This document shows positions 43,816 through 60,828 of a stretch of DNA of 64,000 nt, in pieces. The stretch is from contig CM012953.1 of assembly GCA_000181795.3 (NCBI GenBank), forward strand, positions 4,582,292 through 4,646,291, read 5' to 3'. The notes below the pieces were generated by a model. That model was given only the letters and a program-made list of their open reading frames with translations, was not told the origin of the DNA and did not search any database. The stretch's first letter is position 1. Each line of letters starts with the position of its first letter. Made by a program: the position numbers and the translations under genes. Source of the stretch: Trichinella spiralis. Lineage: Eukaryota; Nematoda; Enoplea; Trichinellida; Trichinellidae.

Positions 43816-45456
43816 ATGCCAAAGTTGCGAGTGGAACTTTTCTTGTTCAACGCTTTCCTGTTAGCTGGACTTTGTGCGCAAATTAGCGGCTTACTGGTGC
43901 GGGGTTTGCGCAAAGAGATCGCCAACGGTATGCAAGCTGACCAGCCGGGCGTTGTTGTACGTACCACATCGAAAATGATCTCCACTTTCCAGCCGCTAAT
44001 ATCGAACGCTCTGAAAAAGCAAATACCTCAGATGAGCTTCGGCGACATTGTGCAGCCGTTCTTGCACGGTCATGTGAACATCTCGAGCATGAAGTTGAAG
44101 CGTTTCAAGGCACAGGATCGGTTCGACTGCCGACTTGAAGAGGAACCCGTGCCGCGCATCAGGGTAATTTTGGCTGGCTTGGACGCGGATATTGCCAGCA
44201 ATCTGAGTGTCAGCTCTAGACTGATACAACTCCATTCGCCGTTGGATTTGTGGGCCAAGAATTTGTCAGTCGATCTGGCGATGATGTTGGACAACGACAA
44301 TCCTAACGCCACGTTGAAACTTTCCGTACCCGAATGCAAAGCTAGTATCGGATTCACGGATTTCCGGATCCACAACGCGGGAAAATACGGTCCATTCATA
44401 CCGTTGTTCAGAAAACAAATAATCAACCACATCAACGGCGGTATAAGCTCGTTGATTTGCTCACAAGTGAAAACTTTGGTAGACAAACAATTGAACGCCT
44501 ATTTCAACACTCTGCCAGTGCAATATCCGCTGATGAATATCAACAGCACCAGTGACGATTTGGGTTCAGCCCTTGGTGCGTTGTTCAATTTTCCAGGTAT
44601 GAAAATGGACCAAGCTCAACGGGAAAAGGTGCTTTCCAATTTGATGCTAAACATGAGCTTAATTGCAAAGCCGAACATCAAATCCAGCTACATCGACACG
44701 TTTCACTCTGGAGCGGTTTGCTGGAAGACTGGCGGCGTTTCAGCATTGCAAGCCAAACCGATGAACTTGTCCTCTTACAACAGTGAACGCATGCTGAACA
44801 TCTTCATTTCGGATTATGTGCTAAATTCGTTGCTGTTTCTAATGTTCAGAGATAATTTGGTCTATTTGGGCTTCGATCCGAACAAAGTCGACGGTTTCAA
44901 AGACTTGCTCAAAGTACCCTGCGATGCGGAATTTTGCTTAGGCGCCGTTGTACCCGAATTCAAGACCAAATACCCGAAACACCAAGCCTGGCTTACCTAC
45001 CAGCCGAACAACGCGCCGGGTGTGCTGATTGATTCAAACGGTGTCCATCTGCTGACCGACGGGATATTGACCCTTTACGCGACGTCGAAGAGGAAAATGT
45101 ACCGTCTGCTTGTTGTTCTGGTTGATCTTTCTGTCGACGTTAGCTTGCGTATGAAAAATGGCCAAATATTCGGCGAAGCTGTCATTGAAGATTTGGACAC
45201 GCAAGTTCTGAAACACAAAATGGCTTTCGACGAGACCCGGTTCTCAATTCTCACCGGCTTCACGAAGCTAATATTGCAACAATCACTGAACGACCTGCTT
45301 CGACGTGGATTCAAACTGCCAAATTTAGGCGGCTTTCAGTTGCACAATCCAAATCTCCGGACTGTTCAAAACGGTCTACTTATTGAAACTGATATGCAAA
45401 TGGGCGAAGAAATGCTGCAAAAGATGACTGGTCAGATACTATCTGCAAAACATTAA
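43816..45456 (+). CDS. BPI/LBP family secreted lipid-binding protein (single exon)
   Basis: A 546-residue intronless frame from ATG to TAA. The signal peptide is MPKLRVELFLFNAFLLAGLC, with probable cleavage shortly after. The N-terminal barrel starts with PGVVVRTTSKMISTFQPLIS; the conserved disulfide pair is probably VPECKASIG and SLICSQVKTLVDKQLN; the C-terminal barrel includes RMLNIFISDYVLNSLLFLMF. The fold fits lipid transfer or LPS-binding proteins; the ligand is unknown. Codon use is richer in G and C than in surrounding genes. It is the divergent paralogue of the gene at 34,919-36,511 and is transcribed in the opposite direction, with RAD1, the KEN-box gene and NCBP2 between them. A TATA box and a downstream AATAAA support an intact transcription unit. 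Confidence 0.92.
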   Translation: MPKLRVELFLFNAFLLAGLCAQISGLLVRGLRKEIANGMQADQPGVVVRTTSKMISTFQPLISNALKKQIPQMSFGDIVQPFLHGHVNISSMKLKRFKAQDRFDCRLEEEPVPRIRVILAGLDADIASNLSVSSRLIQLHSPLDLWAKNLSVDLAMMLDNDNPNATLKLSVPECKASIGFTDFRIHNAGKYGPFIPLFRKQIINHINGGISSLICSQVKTLVDKQLNAYFNTLPVQYPLMNINSTSDDLGSALGALFNFPGMKMDQAQREKVLSNLMLNMSLIAKPNIKSSYIDTFHSGAVCWKTGGVSALQAKPMNLSSYNSERMLNIFISDYVLNSLLFLMFRDNLVYLGFDPNKVDGFKDLLKVPCDAEFCLGAVVPEFKTKYPKHQAWLTYQPNNAPGVLIDSNGVHLLTDGILTLYATSKRKMYRLLVVLVDLSVDVSLRMKNGQIFGEAVIEDLDTQVLKHKMAFDETRFSILTGFTKLILQQSLNDLLRRGFKLPNLGGFQLHNPNLRTVQNGLLIETDMQMGEEMLQKMTGQILSAKH

Positions 45457-45504
45457 ACATTTTCATGTTATGTTCAATTTTTGTAAAATTACTGTTTTAT
45501 TGAA

Positions 45505-45510
45505 AATAAA
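45505..45510 (+). terminator. Polyadenylation signal AATAAA
   Basis: AATAAA about 49 bp after the BPI stop codon. The position fits a 3' processing signal. Confidence 0.6.
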
Positions 45511-45982
45511 AAATTCAAAGAAAACACTGAAAATAGAATGAAAGAATTAAAATTTAGTATAGTATAGTTTAAATTTAGGAAACAAAATGTAACGAAACAC
45601 AACCGTTGACAGGGTTATTAGACAACTAAACTTATTCGAACAATAATAACGCTACATTGCTACTGCAAACGAAGCGTTTTATGCAGTGAATCTTGAAAAA
45701 AAACAAAAGAATCAACTATTAAAATACAAAATTGCACATATTTATACAAAATACAAATTTGTTCATGTAATAACAGCTATGTAAAATGATTTACTTGATT
45801 ATTTAATTAAGATTGCAACATGTAATTTCAAATGAATAATATCTTAAATACTGTTCAATAAATGAATGTCTCATAGTTAATATTTACAAAAGATTTTGTA
45901 CAGTTCATTCAAAAGTGCTTTAATTTTGGCAATAATAAAATTTGAATATTATTTCTCAATAAAAAGCACATGGAAAAGCATT

Positions 45983-46053
45983 TGCGTCGGCCGGGAATCG
46001 AACCCGGGTCGCCCGCGTGGCAGGCGAGCATTCTACCACTGAACCACCGACGC
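45983..46053 (-). tRNA. tRNA-Gly (anticodon GCC)
   Basis: A 71 nt cloverleaf on the minus strand including the discriminator A. The acceptor stem is GCGTCGG paired with CCGACGC, the D arm holds the A box TGGTTCAGTGGTA, the anticodon loop is CTGCCAC with anticodon GCC, and the T arm holds the B box GGTTCGATTCC. No intron. A TTTT polymerase III stop follows about 6-10 bp downstream. It is nearly identical to other animal tRNA-Gly(GCC) genes except for base-paired acceptor-stem changes. Confidence 0.97.
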
Positions 46054-46978
46054 TCTCGAAACTAACGTTACGTTTTATCTGAAATATTAATTTTGGAAAT
46101 ATCTACATGCACGAATAGCATCGGCTTGTTTCAGTCAATTTGCGAATTTGAAACATTTACATAATAACATTTGACTTCAATTTTTCTTATTTCAATTTTT
46201 TTCAATTCTAATTATTTTCTTGGCTGTATGCCAGCTATATTTAGTAAGAGCAACAATTCAATTCGCCTGAGAAACACTTTGCATTGATGAACTTGCTCTT
46301 TTCATCATTTTGAACGTTGAATGTAGTTCAAGATTAAAATGCTTACCATCAGAAAGTGTTGTTAACTTTAAATTTTACAATTTAAAGTTTCATTAAATTC
46401 AACTTACTTTCAACGTAAGTGCCTTTTTTGGCAAACAATAAAAAGTGCAATTGCAGATCCTTCTAAATGTGTTTTTGATTATAAAATCAACGACTGTACA
46501 CAGTTTACGCAGCAATTTCTGGTTGTTTCAATGTCTCGCAAATGATATATTTATAATATGTAAAGAATTTATCCGAATAATAATATTTCATCTCAAAAAT
46601 GTTATTTCATCACACAAAGTTTACACTGAACTTTGTACATACATTTCATGATATTACAACGGTGGAAATGAAATTTATTTTTATGAAACAAAATATAATA
46701 TAAAATGTAGAAAATGCTTTTCAACAGATAGCAAGTAGTTGTAGAAAACAAACAGAAAATAATACTGAACATAAATTGTTAACTTTTTTAAAGAACATTA
46801 TTTCTGCTATTTATTTCGTTAAGTGAACTGTTGAATAAATGAAAAAAATAATTTTTTTTCAAAAGTCAAACCATCTAATGTTAGTTATATATAAAACAAA
46901 TAAAAAAAAAGAATTGCTTCTTTTTGCTTCACTCATTTTGAGATAAAGTTCCCCAGAAACAGATGGAATTTGAAAAGA
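46054..46978. other. Intergenic region between tRNA and RAD50 3' end
   Basis: AT-rich 0.9 kb with the tRNA 5' flank and the RAD50 3' UTR. I see no further gene. Confidence 0.6.
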
Positions 46979-48768
46979 TTAATCCAACTTGTCTACAGTC
47001 TCTTCGTAGAGCTTGCTGCATCCTGCGTCGTTTTTCTTCACCCTGTAAAAGACTTCAACAGGCCAAAATCGTGTAATTTGTTCGACAAAACTATCATCGT
47101 GAGTGATCAAGATCAGTTGGAAGTGTTTTTCCAACGATCTCACCCGAAGCAGATCGACCAACGCCCGTGCTAAATTGGCGCTATTTTTGCTGTCGAGATT
47201 CGTGGTCGGCTCATCGAGAGTCATGAAGCCACAATTCGTCGAGAACACTTCTGCCAAAGCGATTCGAATAATTATCGACGCCAGAACCTTTTGACCGGCA
47301 CTGCAACGTCCTCTCATGTCCAACACTTCCTTTCCAACATGCATCACCACCCTGAGAAATGAATTTAATAAAAAAAAAATAATAATCATCATCATCATCA
47401 ATGTACAACCTGTAGTTATAATTGCGCCGTTTGCCAAAATTATCCTGGAGATCTTCTTCAGATTTGATTTCAATATAGTCCACATCCGAGCCTTGGTAAA
47501 CAGCTTCCCAAAGATCTTTCAAAATTGCGTTCACCTCTTGCATTTTAATCTTGTGAAATTGCATAATCGCCTGTTCCAAAGCGTTCGCGTAATGGTACAA
47601 ATCATTCTGAGCGTGCTCCAACGTCACATGAGCAATCATCTTGTCACGCCATTTCACATCCGCATCTTTGTACATGTTGGACTCCAGTTCGCCTCGAAGT
47701 CGGTCGATGGTCAGTTCCAATTCAGATTTTTTTCCAATCAATTCGTGAGAAATTTTCAACTTTTTACAATACTCCTCATTGACAGTGTCGAAATCAGTAT
47801 CGCCGGACGGTACCATTTTCGAATCGAGCTCCGTCTGCAAATGGTGCGCCTCGGCAGCCAGTCGACACTGGGCTGCTTCTTCGCCGAGCAACTTCTTCAA
47901 ATCGTGCAAATCCCGCCTCCGCATCTCAGCACGAACCACGTCCTTCTGCATAATCTGCAATTTGTTCACTGTATCCGCTTTGCTCATCTCCAAGCTGTGG
48001 ATAATCTGCTCATTTTCCATTCTTTTCTGCTTCAGCTGTTCAAGCTGACTTTCGAACTTGCCGGCGTTGTATTGCTTCAAGTGGTCAGCACTGTGGTCCA
48101 ACTGACGCAACGAATCGGTCAAATTTTCCACCCCACTCTTCAACGGTTCCAAAATTTCCGCCGAATTCTGCCGCAAACTATCCAACTCCAAAATGCGTTC
48201 GTTCAACTGCCGTCCCAAGATTTCCACCTGCTTCTCGGCATTGGTGAAGTTCGTCTCCAGACGAGACAGTTCAGCTCGTCTGCTGGACTCCAATTCACGC
48301 AAACTGGCACTTTGCTGCATCTGATTCAACACTCGTTGCTTTTTCTCAGTAAGGTGATGCGCGCAGTCTCGAAGATTCTGCAACATATCCCTGTGCTTGG
48401 ATTGTTCTTTGCGTTTCAACTGCAACATGGCTTCATTTTCGCTCAGCATATTCTGAAAAAAAGAGAAAAAAAAGCAAAACAAACATAATTACAATCAACA
48501 CACGTTTTCCTCCACCCCACACCCCTAATCTCTACCTGCACATCTTCGATCTTCTGTTGTAAATTTTCCGACGACATCGTCATGCCAGACGCTTTCAAAA
48601 ATTCCTCTTGATGAGCAATCTTTTCACACAGCGATCTTTCGTATTGCAAAAACGAATCAAGAGTAATAACATCCACCAATATCGCCGACGCTTGACGATA
48701 TTCTTCATCTGCTATTTTACAACGCGCTTCACACTGAAAAGAAGACGAAAAAGAATATGCTAAACGTG

Positions 48769-48801
<33 letters not shown>

Positions 48802-51800
48802 TGCAAACCTGACGCAGTTGTTGAGAAGCAGATTCACTCTTTTCGATCAACAATTTTCGTTCCTTTTCCAAATCCGGGATCGTTTGCAATTCCAATTTCT
48901 GCACAATATCAAAAAGCGGCTTCAATCCAACAAGCGTATCCCGCCGAGTCTCTTGACTGCGAAGACTGGAAATCAAAGACTGTTCTCTGTTGGGCAAATT
49001 GGTGATCGTCTCGTTCAACTAGAAAAATTAGTAAATTTAAAAAATGAAAAATGCAATGCAAAATCAGATAGATTAGACATCTTCAATTACTTCGTCAATA
49101 ACAGAGTCGACAATTTCGGATGATGGAAAATCACGATGACAAACCGGGCAACATGGATTCTTTTTCAAATATTTTACATATTTTTTATACAAAAATCCCG
49201 TTCCACCAATATTTCCCTTTTCCAATTGAAGCTTTTCAATATTTTCTGTCACATTCAAAAGCACACTGTTGTAAGAGCTCGGATCTCCGTCGCATGCCTT
49301 GGTCAAAGTAAAATTACAAAAAAATATTATAATAAAATTCATTTTGCCTCATTACAGCAGCTATTTTTTTATTGTAAGTTTCCAAATCGTTAGTTTTTTC
49401 TTTGATCATTTCGTCATTCAAGTTCAACTGTTCAGTACAATTTTGCGCTGTTGAATTCAACGTTTCCATTTCTGCATTTAATTTCGTCAATTCAACATGT
49501 TTGCTTTCAACGTACTTTGTCATTTCTGAACTAAAAATTAAACAACATATATCTATATATACGAATAACTTTTGAAAAAAAAATTTAGTAACAACAAACT
49601 AACCAAAGCAATTCGTTCGGTGTATGCTTAAAATGCGTGCTCAAAAATTTTTCGTGCTTTACCATCAGCTCTTCAACTGCTTTCAATTTGGCCGCTTTCT
49701 CTCTTTTCCACATGTCCAACTGCATTTCTGCCGCGCTGTGCTGTTTCACTTTCTTCAACTGGTCATTCAAATCGTTAATCTGACATAATTAAACGACAAT
49801 TTATAATTCGAAAATTGAAATTTTTTGGTAAAATTTTAATTAAATCAATTTTTTAACCTCAGTATGCTTGCGTTCGCTGAAACGGGTCAATTCTTCAATT
49901 TCATCTTTCATTCTCGAAGCGGAAATGAACTGATTTTTCACTTCAATCTGTTCATTCACTGATTTCAATTCTTCCGCAAGTGCATCCAATCTGGATAAGT
50001 GAATTATTCAAAAACAAACAAACAAACAAACAAACAACATTGCAAACAAATAATTTCATAACAAAAATTAACTCGTCGACAGCAGTTTTGCTTTGAAGAA
50101 GCTGCTCCTCAATTTTCTTGATTTCACTTTTGCAATTTTCTATCTGCTCTTTCAAAACGCCCATGTTTCTTTCTTCGGATTTTTTCTTAATTTCTACATC
50201 TGAAATTTCTTGCTTTAATTCGTTCAAACGGCAACTATATTCATCCTGAAAATAATATAAAAATAAGATATGAAACAAAAAATTACTATTATTATTTTTA
50301 TTACATACTTCTTTGGTTTTCAAAAAATCTGCCTGCGATTGACAATATTTCCGAATATCTTGCAAAGCTACATTGTTACCATAAGTGTCTGAAGAGCAGC
50401 AAAAGAAACATGGCGTAAAATAAACGGAAAATAATATGTAATTTTATACTTGGAATATTCGCTTTGGAACACATGACTGAAATTTGAGAATCAAATTCTG
50501 TTAATTTTCCATTCCAATACTGAAATAAAATTTAAAAAATAAAAAATAAATAAAAATTTCAAAATTTTTAATACCTCAATTTCTAATTTGAGCTTGTTTT
50601 CATGGGAAATTATTTCATCCCGTTGCTTACATCTGTCAATCAACTGTTCATCATTGTTCTCTATTTCGAGTTGTAGCTGTAAAAAACAAACGTAATATAT
50701 TTAGTGCATATTTATAAAATTAGCAAATAGCACCTGTGACAATGATTCTTTTTCCTTTTGAATTTTCATTTCAAAAGTAGCAATTTCATAATCGAGCTCT
50801 GATTCGGAACCTTTAAACAATTCACCAATGCCTCTGCGAAGACTATCGGCAGTTGATTTGTGTATCTGCATCTGACTTTTCACATTATCTTGAAAAAGAA
50901 CAAGAAATATATATACATATTTTTTTGAATAAAAATTTCTTTTCAATGTCATAAATAAATTTGAACAATTTCAACACGACTACCTAATTTAGTGGTTAAT
51001 TCCACAATTTCTTGTCTAACTTTCGTCACATTTTCCAGATAAACTTTCATCTTTTCCAATTCACCATTTAATACGTTCAAATCATCATTGATAGATTTCA
51101 ATTTTAATTCGTTTGACTGAAGCGCTTGCTTAACCTGCAACAACAACAACAACCGTGATATAAAACAACGTTCAATAATAAGCAATTAAAAATTTCCATC
51201 ACTTCAGATGCTTTGGTTTTGTTTTGCTCCAAATGCTTTAATTCAGTTTTGCATTCCAATATTTGTACTTTCTAAAAAGGATTTTTTCTAAATAAAATAA
51301 ATTAACACATAATTCAAAGATGATTCATTACATTTCCTTTGTTGATCCTTCTGATTTCATCTACGCATTTTGTGTACCTGAAAAAATTTACTTTGATCTT
51401 CAGGTTCACTCTTTTATGCACTTGTCAGTTAGTTGTCTGCAAATTAATCAAAAAACAAAATAACAAAAACAAATTCTAGAATTCTAGATTTGAAACATTC
51501 TCTAAACTACTTTCAGAATGCTAAAAAGTAAATATTAAATATAATATGAAAATTAATAACGCACTTCACAGCGCTGAAAATTTCGTCGAACTTCATTTTC
51601 AGCAATTTTGGTTCAGAAAGAGGCCTAAATTTTTAACAATTATTGTAAAATAAAAATGCAATATTGTAATAAAGAAATATAAATCACAACATTAAATTCA
51701 AACAGACAAACCAATTTGATTCTTCTTGATGGCAAAAAATTACATTGTCTAGAATTGGTTTAGAAACGCCAAGCAAATTCACCATCTAAACGACTGTTCG

Positions 51801-52494
51801 TCAACTCAGTAAAACTGACACCGCTCATACCTCCGCTTCAATATCCATGCATCTCATGCTTACGCTTGTAGTCTAAATTTAATATTTTATAAAAAATAAT
51901 GAACAGTAAAAATTAAAAGTAAAATGACAAAATATTCTCACCTGTCCGTTAATTTTTCTTTGAATAGTTCCGTCCAAGCTACGACTTTCCATTTTGTTCT
52001 TCTTAAAAAAATTTCTTCTTAACATAAAATGCAGCAACAAGAAAATCTATTGTTCAACTTTACTCTCTGATAGCAAGTCATCGATTTAGATACTACAGCA
52101 GTAGCGCCTAATGTATCAGTAAACTTCAGTTTCACTTGGGCATTCACTTCTGGTAAATTAGCAATCTATGAACAGCAAAATCATAACACAAATCAATCAA
52201 TACATGTTAATTCTGAATTGGCAAACTTTCGGATCGTGTATGAAAATTGTTCCTCTTCCACCTGGTGGTAAAATACCAATTGTTGCATACTTCAAACATT
52301 CAATAATAGTCTAAAATTGCAAAATGCGAACGATAAAAATTACAAAAGCTTTCAATAATAACATATACCGTCTTTCCACTGCCGTTTGAACCAACAATCA
52401 AAGTTAAAGGTTTTTGAAATTTAATAGTTTGCCCTTTTTCTTCAAGACCAAAGCTGCGAAAACCCCGAATCATCATCGCTGATAATTCGGACAT
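46979..52494 (-). CDS. RAD50: DNA repair ATPase RAD50
   Basis: SMC-like ATPase of the MRE11-RAD50-NBS1 complex, which tethers and processes double-strand breaks in the nucleus. The ATG at 52,494 starts [20 protein letters not shown]. Walker A is GSNGSGKT (residues 35-42; most homologues have GPNGAGKT). [11 protein letters not shown] follows in the N-lobe, then a long coiled coil over many short exons. The zinc hook CCPVCHRDF (about 49,120-49,160) supplies the CxxC dimerisation motif. The C-lobe has [17 protein letters not shown], the signature [19 protein letters not shown], Walker [12 protein letters not shown] and the switch [14 protein letters not shown], ending [11 protein letters not shown]. 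The first exons are 52369-52494, 52227-52310, 52064-52165 and about 51942-52001; the last two meet at an intron near 47,354-47,407. All expected domains are present, so it should be full length and functional. Confidence 0.95.
48769..48802. repeat. ATT trinucleotide microsatellite in a RAD50 intron
   Basis: About eleven ATT units close to an exon boundary of RAD50. Confidence 0.9.
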
Positions 52495-53127
52495 TTTATT
52501 TACTAAACAAGTGTAAAGCACTTCAAAATCTTCATTCAAAATCAAATCTTACTTTACGCAAAATTTTTAATGCATAATTATATCACCTATAAAATACCTC
52601 TATATTATTAAAAAAAATTTACATTTCATAAAGTATTCTACAAAATAACATTCAAATTTGATCCAGTATTACAGTAATAATGATAAAAAAGTTCAATTCC
52701 ATAATAATATGTGGCAGAAATCTTATTCATAAAATAATTTTTTTAATTTTAAGATTTTCATTCCAATTTTCTTCAATATAAATTGTAGTAAAAAAATTTT
52801 TCACAATTCGATTTAAATATTTATTATCATTTGTTCATTGCGATCAAGTCATTTGACGATAATTAAAAGAGATTCAGAAGAGAAACTTTTATTCTTTTCC
52901 GAAAGAATTTAAAAAATTCCATTTTAAATTTGAACTTAACAGTTTTCCATTCCATCACGTTCGTTCAAAAATGTTGGAAGATGAAATGATTCACAAACAT
53001 GATTACTTTCACTGAACATTCAGAAAAGAACGAATGATCAGAATTTCTAAACTGCATTGATGCTACCGGTTGAAACTGAATTTAAAAAATTTTTTCACTT
53101 ATAATGACCAGAATAATAAATGAATTA
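52495..53127. other. Short spacer between aconitase 3' end and RAD50 start
   Basis: 633 bp separate the aconitase stop and the RAD50 ATG, both on the minus strand. An acceptor-like GTTTAG (52,503-52,504) precedes the RAD50 ATG by 9 bp. No gene in it. Confidence 0.6.
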
Positions 53128-57224
<4,097 letters not shown>

Positions 57225-59091
57225 AATTTTAGTGCCATTAAAAAATAGATTTATCACAGAGATGTTCATTTCGAAACGTAATTAAATCTAAAATGATACT
57301 TATAATAATATAATTTTAAATAGGTATCACTGCACACAAACATATATTTTAATGATTTACAAATGAGCAGAAAATCTCTGAATTAAGGTTGCAATGCTTA
57401 AAAAATTCAGTACTTTATATAATTTATATCTGCCAACTAACTGCTCTTCTTAATTTTAAATCACTTTAAGCAATTCAAAAAACACTACCTAATATCGATT
57501 CAATACCTTCACAAAGTCATAACATACAAACCAAAAAGTAAACAGTAATTCTATTTATACATAAACTAATTGGTAATTAAAACAACTTTTACAGCAATTT
57601 TGTTACAGCTAAGTAATCAACTTTGACATTAATGCAATAAAAAACTCATAATAATGTCTATAAACAGAAAAAAAAGAAACATGGATCTGAGTAACTAAGC
57701 AATTCATAAGTTATGCTTAATATCTAAATTTGTTCAAAAATTAATATTAAAACGTTTGAAAACAAAAAATATCTTACAAAATTATTCGCCAATAATATAT
57801 GAAACAGATGGGAAAAACGAAGAAATATTAATTACAGTATATAAACAAAATTGTCAAGTTTATCTTTTCTTTATTGCACGCATATTATGACTTTTATTGT
57901 GTTTCATTAAAACATTTCATATTCATGATACGTTATGCAGTGATATCGCAACATATTTTATTTTAAGCACAAAATAACGACAAGTAGTTGAATTATCAAA
58001 TCTGTATGCCGCTTTTCACAAATGCTTAAAATGATATTCGATTCAAACAGTTTATTAATGCAATAATTATTGTTTCTTTAGGTAAAATATTATTATCTTT
58101 TGTAATTTTTATTAAATAAATATACTGTGTAAAACATTATACTGTAATGTATATTATAATAAATTATAGTATTTAAAAATTCTATTGTAATGAATGTGAC
58201 AAATCATTTTTCTGATGTAAAATAAAAGCATTTTAAATTTAATTTAATATCATATGGAATAAAATTGAAAGTTTTATTAAATAATTGACGTAAATCATAA
58301 AATTTCATGACATTCATTTTCTATTCATCTCCAGATTATCAATAAAATTTATTTTTGCGGCATAGCTTGAATTTCAAATTGTCATACTATCGTAGACTCC
58401 ATTTTGTTATTCTTCGTAGCAGTGTCATATTTACGATTACGTGGAATTTGTCGGTATAACATTATTTTTATTATTAATTTTGCATGAAAATTTGTTATTA
58501 CTTACTTATTTAAACTTTTTTTAATAGAACTGTTTTTTTATTATATCATTTTATTGTTTTGTAAAAGCAATATGTTGTAAAAGGGTATGAAGTTAATTTT
58601 GTCGTTATCAGCAGAATACATATTAATTAATAATTTATTTTAACGCTGTAGCATGCTTATTCAAAGGACATTCAATATTTACATATTATATAGAAAATTT
58701 TGTTAATTTTTCTCGTCAAAGCTTGTAATGTATGTGAGATATTGTTATTATTTACTTTAAAATACTTCGACCGTTTTATATTTTTGCAATTTTTCCATTT
58801 CATGGGCAGTGTTTATTTATTAAATGATAATATGTTATATTCGGTTAGATTTTTGTAAATCTTTTTACTGTTCCTTCAATAATAATAATTGTTAATATTT
58901 TTGGTTGACAAAACAAAATAAAAAGTTCAACACTGTATTGAATATATAATTTTTGAGATTTGAGCAGTTTATTATTGCATTATAATATTAGCAAGGTTGG
59001 CGTTTTAAACAGCAGCTTTTGTGTTTTATATGAAATTAAATATATTTAAATTTTTCAGAGTGTTGAAAGATTTTGTATTTTTTTCTGAGTG
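57225..59091. other. Divergent promoter region of ACO2 and CK2 alpha
   Basis: 1.9 kb, AT-rich. Near 58,380-58,453 the sequence is less AT-rich and ends in a donor (GTCG|GTATAAC); with the acceptor TTTTTCAG at 59,057-59,058 this could be a non-coding first exon and a 5' UTR intron of CK2 alpha. Inference from splice consensus only. Confidence 0.45.
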
Positions 59092-60299
59092 ATGTCCGTT
59101 GTCAGTCGTGCTCAGGTTTATGCAGATGTGAATCTTCAAAAACCTCGTGAATATTGGGATTACGAAGCTCATACAATCGAGTGGGGTGATATTGATAATT
59201 ATCATCTAATTCGCAAGCTTGGTCGTGGAAAATACAGTGAAGTGTTCGAAGGCATGGACATGAGCAAAGGCGAGTGTGTGGTAATTAAAATTTTAAAGCC
59301 AGTAAAGAAGAAGAAAATTAAAAGAGAAATTAAAATTTTGGAAAATCTTCGCAACGGTGTGAACGTGATATCGTTGCGAGACGTGGTTAAGGATCCGATG
59401 TCACGCACTCCAGCTTTGATATTCGAATATGTGAACAATGCAGATTTTAAACAACTTTATCAGACGTTATCCGACTATGACATTCGTTACTACATGTATG
59501 AATTGTTGAAAGCGTTAGATTTTTCTCACAGTATGGGCATTATGCATCGTGATGTGAAGCCGCACAACGTGATGATTGATCACAAGGCGAGAAAATTGCG
59601 CTTAATAGACTGGGGTTTGGCTGAATTTTATCACCCAGAAGAAGAATATAATGTTCGAGTTGCTTCTCGTTATTTCAAAGGTCCTGAGCTGTTGGTCGAT
59701 TATCATTATTACGATTACAGTTTGGATATGTGGAGTTTGGGTTGTATGTTAGCAAGTATGATTTTTCGAAAGGAGCCATTTTTTCACGGTCATGACAATT
59801 ACGACCAGTTGGTGCGAATAGCAAAAGTACTTGGCACGGACGAGTTGCATGAATATATGAAAAAATATTCAATTGATTTGGATCCCCGGTTCAACGACAT
59901 TTTAGGCCGACATTCCAGGAAACGATGGGAACGTTTTGTTCACAGTGAAAACCAGCACTTGGTTTCACCGGAAGCATTAGATTTTTTGGATAAAGTAATA
60001 TATACATATATGTATAATGATATATGTTTGCTGCAGTTTATTTATTATTTTATCAGGTTTTGCGTTACGATCATCAGCAACGATTGACGGCTAAAGAGGC
60101 TATGGAACATCCGTATTTATTTCCAATACGTGAACAAGAGAAAGAAAATTGGGCAGCAACTAGAGGCGTGCATTCGGGCAGCGCCACGGCCGACACTGGA
60201 GCAGAGCCGATGCTATATGATGTACGTTACGATGCCACTTCTACTTCTAATACATCTCCATCGGTTGCTCAAGTTTCCGCCAACATGCCGCAAAACTGA
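59092..60299 (+). CDS. CSNK2A: Casein kinase 2 catalytic subunit alpha
   Basis: Constitutive Ser/Thr kinase acting on acidic sites, in nucleus and cytosol, usually as an alpha2beta2 holoenzyme. Two exons, 59092-59994 and 60057-60299, give 381 residues (human alpha is 391). Features: Gly loop [12 protein letters not shown] (43-54), catalytic Lys66 in VVIKIL, the CK2-typical basic cluster KKKKIKRE (72-79), HRDVKPHN (152-159), DWG in place of DFG (173-175), [14 protein letters not shown], and [12 protein letters not shown] 62 bp intron interrupts just before [22 protein letters not shown]. The C-terminal tail is Ser/Thr/Ala-rich and divergent, as usual. The GTG three bases earlier is not the start; ATG at 59,092 is used. 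Confidence 0.97.
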
Positions 60300-60828
60300 A
60301 GCAGTTGAAAAACGGTTTTTTTTAATTAAAAAAATATTGTTAAATGATGAAATTTCTTGATTTTGACGTTGAAAAATCTTGCTGATTGTGGCTTGAGCTA
60401 CTTTTAATTTCAAAGTAAAAAATGTCATCCATTATCATCATCCATTCTTTTAAATATTATAAATTTGTTTTGTAATTTGCATTTGATTCATCATTTTTTC
60501 AATTTCACAAAAAAGCAAATACTAAATTTATTTACAACATTTTGTTTCGCTTTTTTCTCTTCATTTGTAGAAATTCTTTTAAAAAGTGCTTTGTAAATTG
60601 CAATAAATTCAATACACACCAAAAGCATATTAAATAATAATTTTATTTTGAACAATTTATGCATCATGTTGAATATTATATTTGAATTTGTTTTCAATGA
60701 AGTTGATTTTAATATAGAAAAGAATATGGTGAATAAGTTTGTTCATGGAACGTGAAATGAGAAATTAAAAATGAAGACAAAATGAAATTTACAAATTGTA
60801 CGTGAATAAATTAATTGAATAAAATCAT
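60300..60828. other. Convergent intergenic region
   Basis: 3' flanks of CK2 alpha and the CK1-like kinase. AT-rich, nothing else recognised. Confidence 0.6.

Noticed and set aside
43816-45456. Foreign origin of the second BPI gene from its higher GC content
   Set aside because: Higher GC also occurs in the RAD50 3' exons, and BPI/LBP genes are normal in nematodes. Composition alone does not support transfer.
47316-48488. 390-codon plus-strand open frame
   Set aside because: It is antisense to the RAD50 coiled coil. The hydrophobic, Leu/Gln/His-rich product is what reverse-strand reading of Glu/Lys/Leu codons gives, and no start, splice or family evidence supports it.
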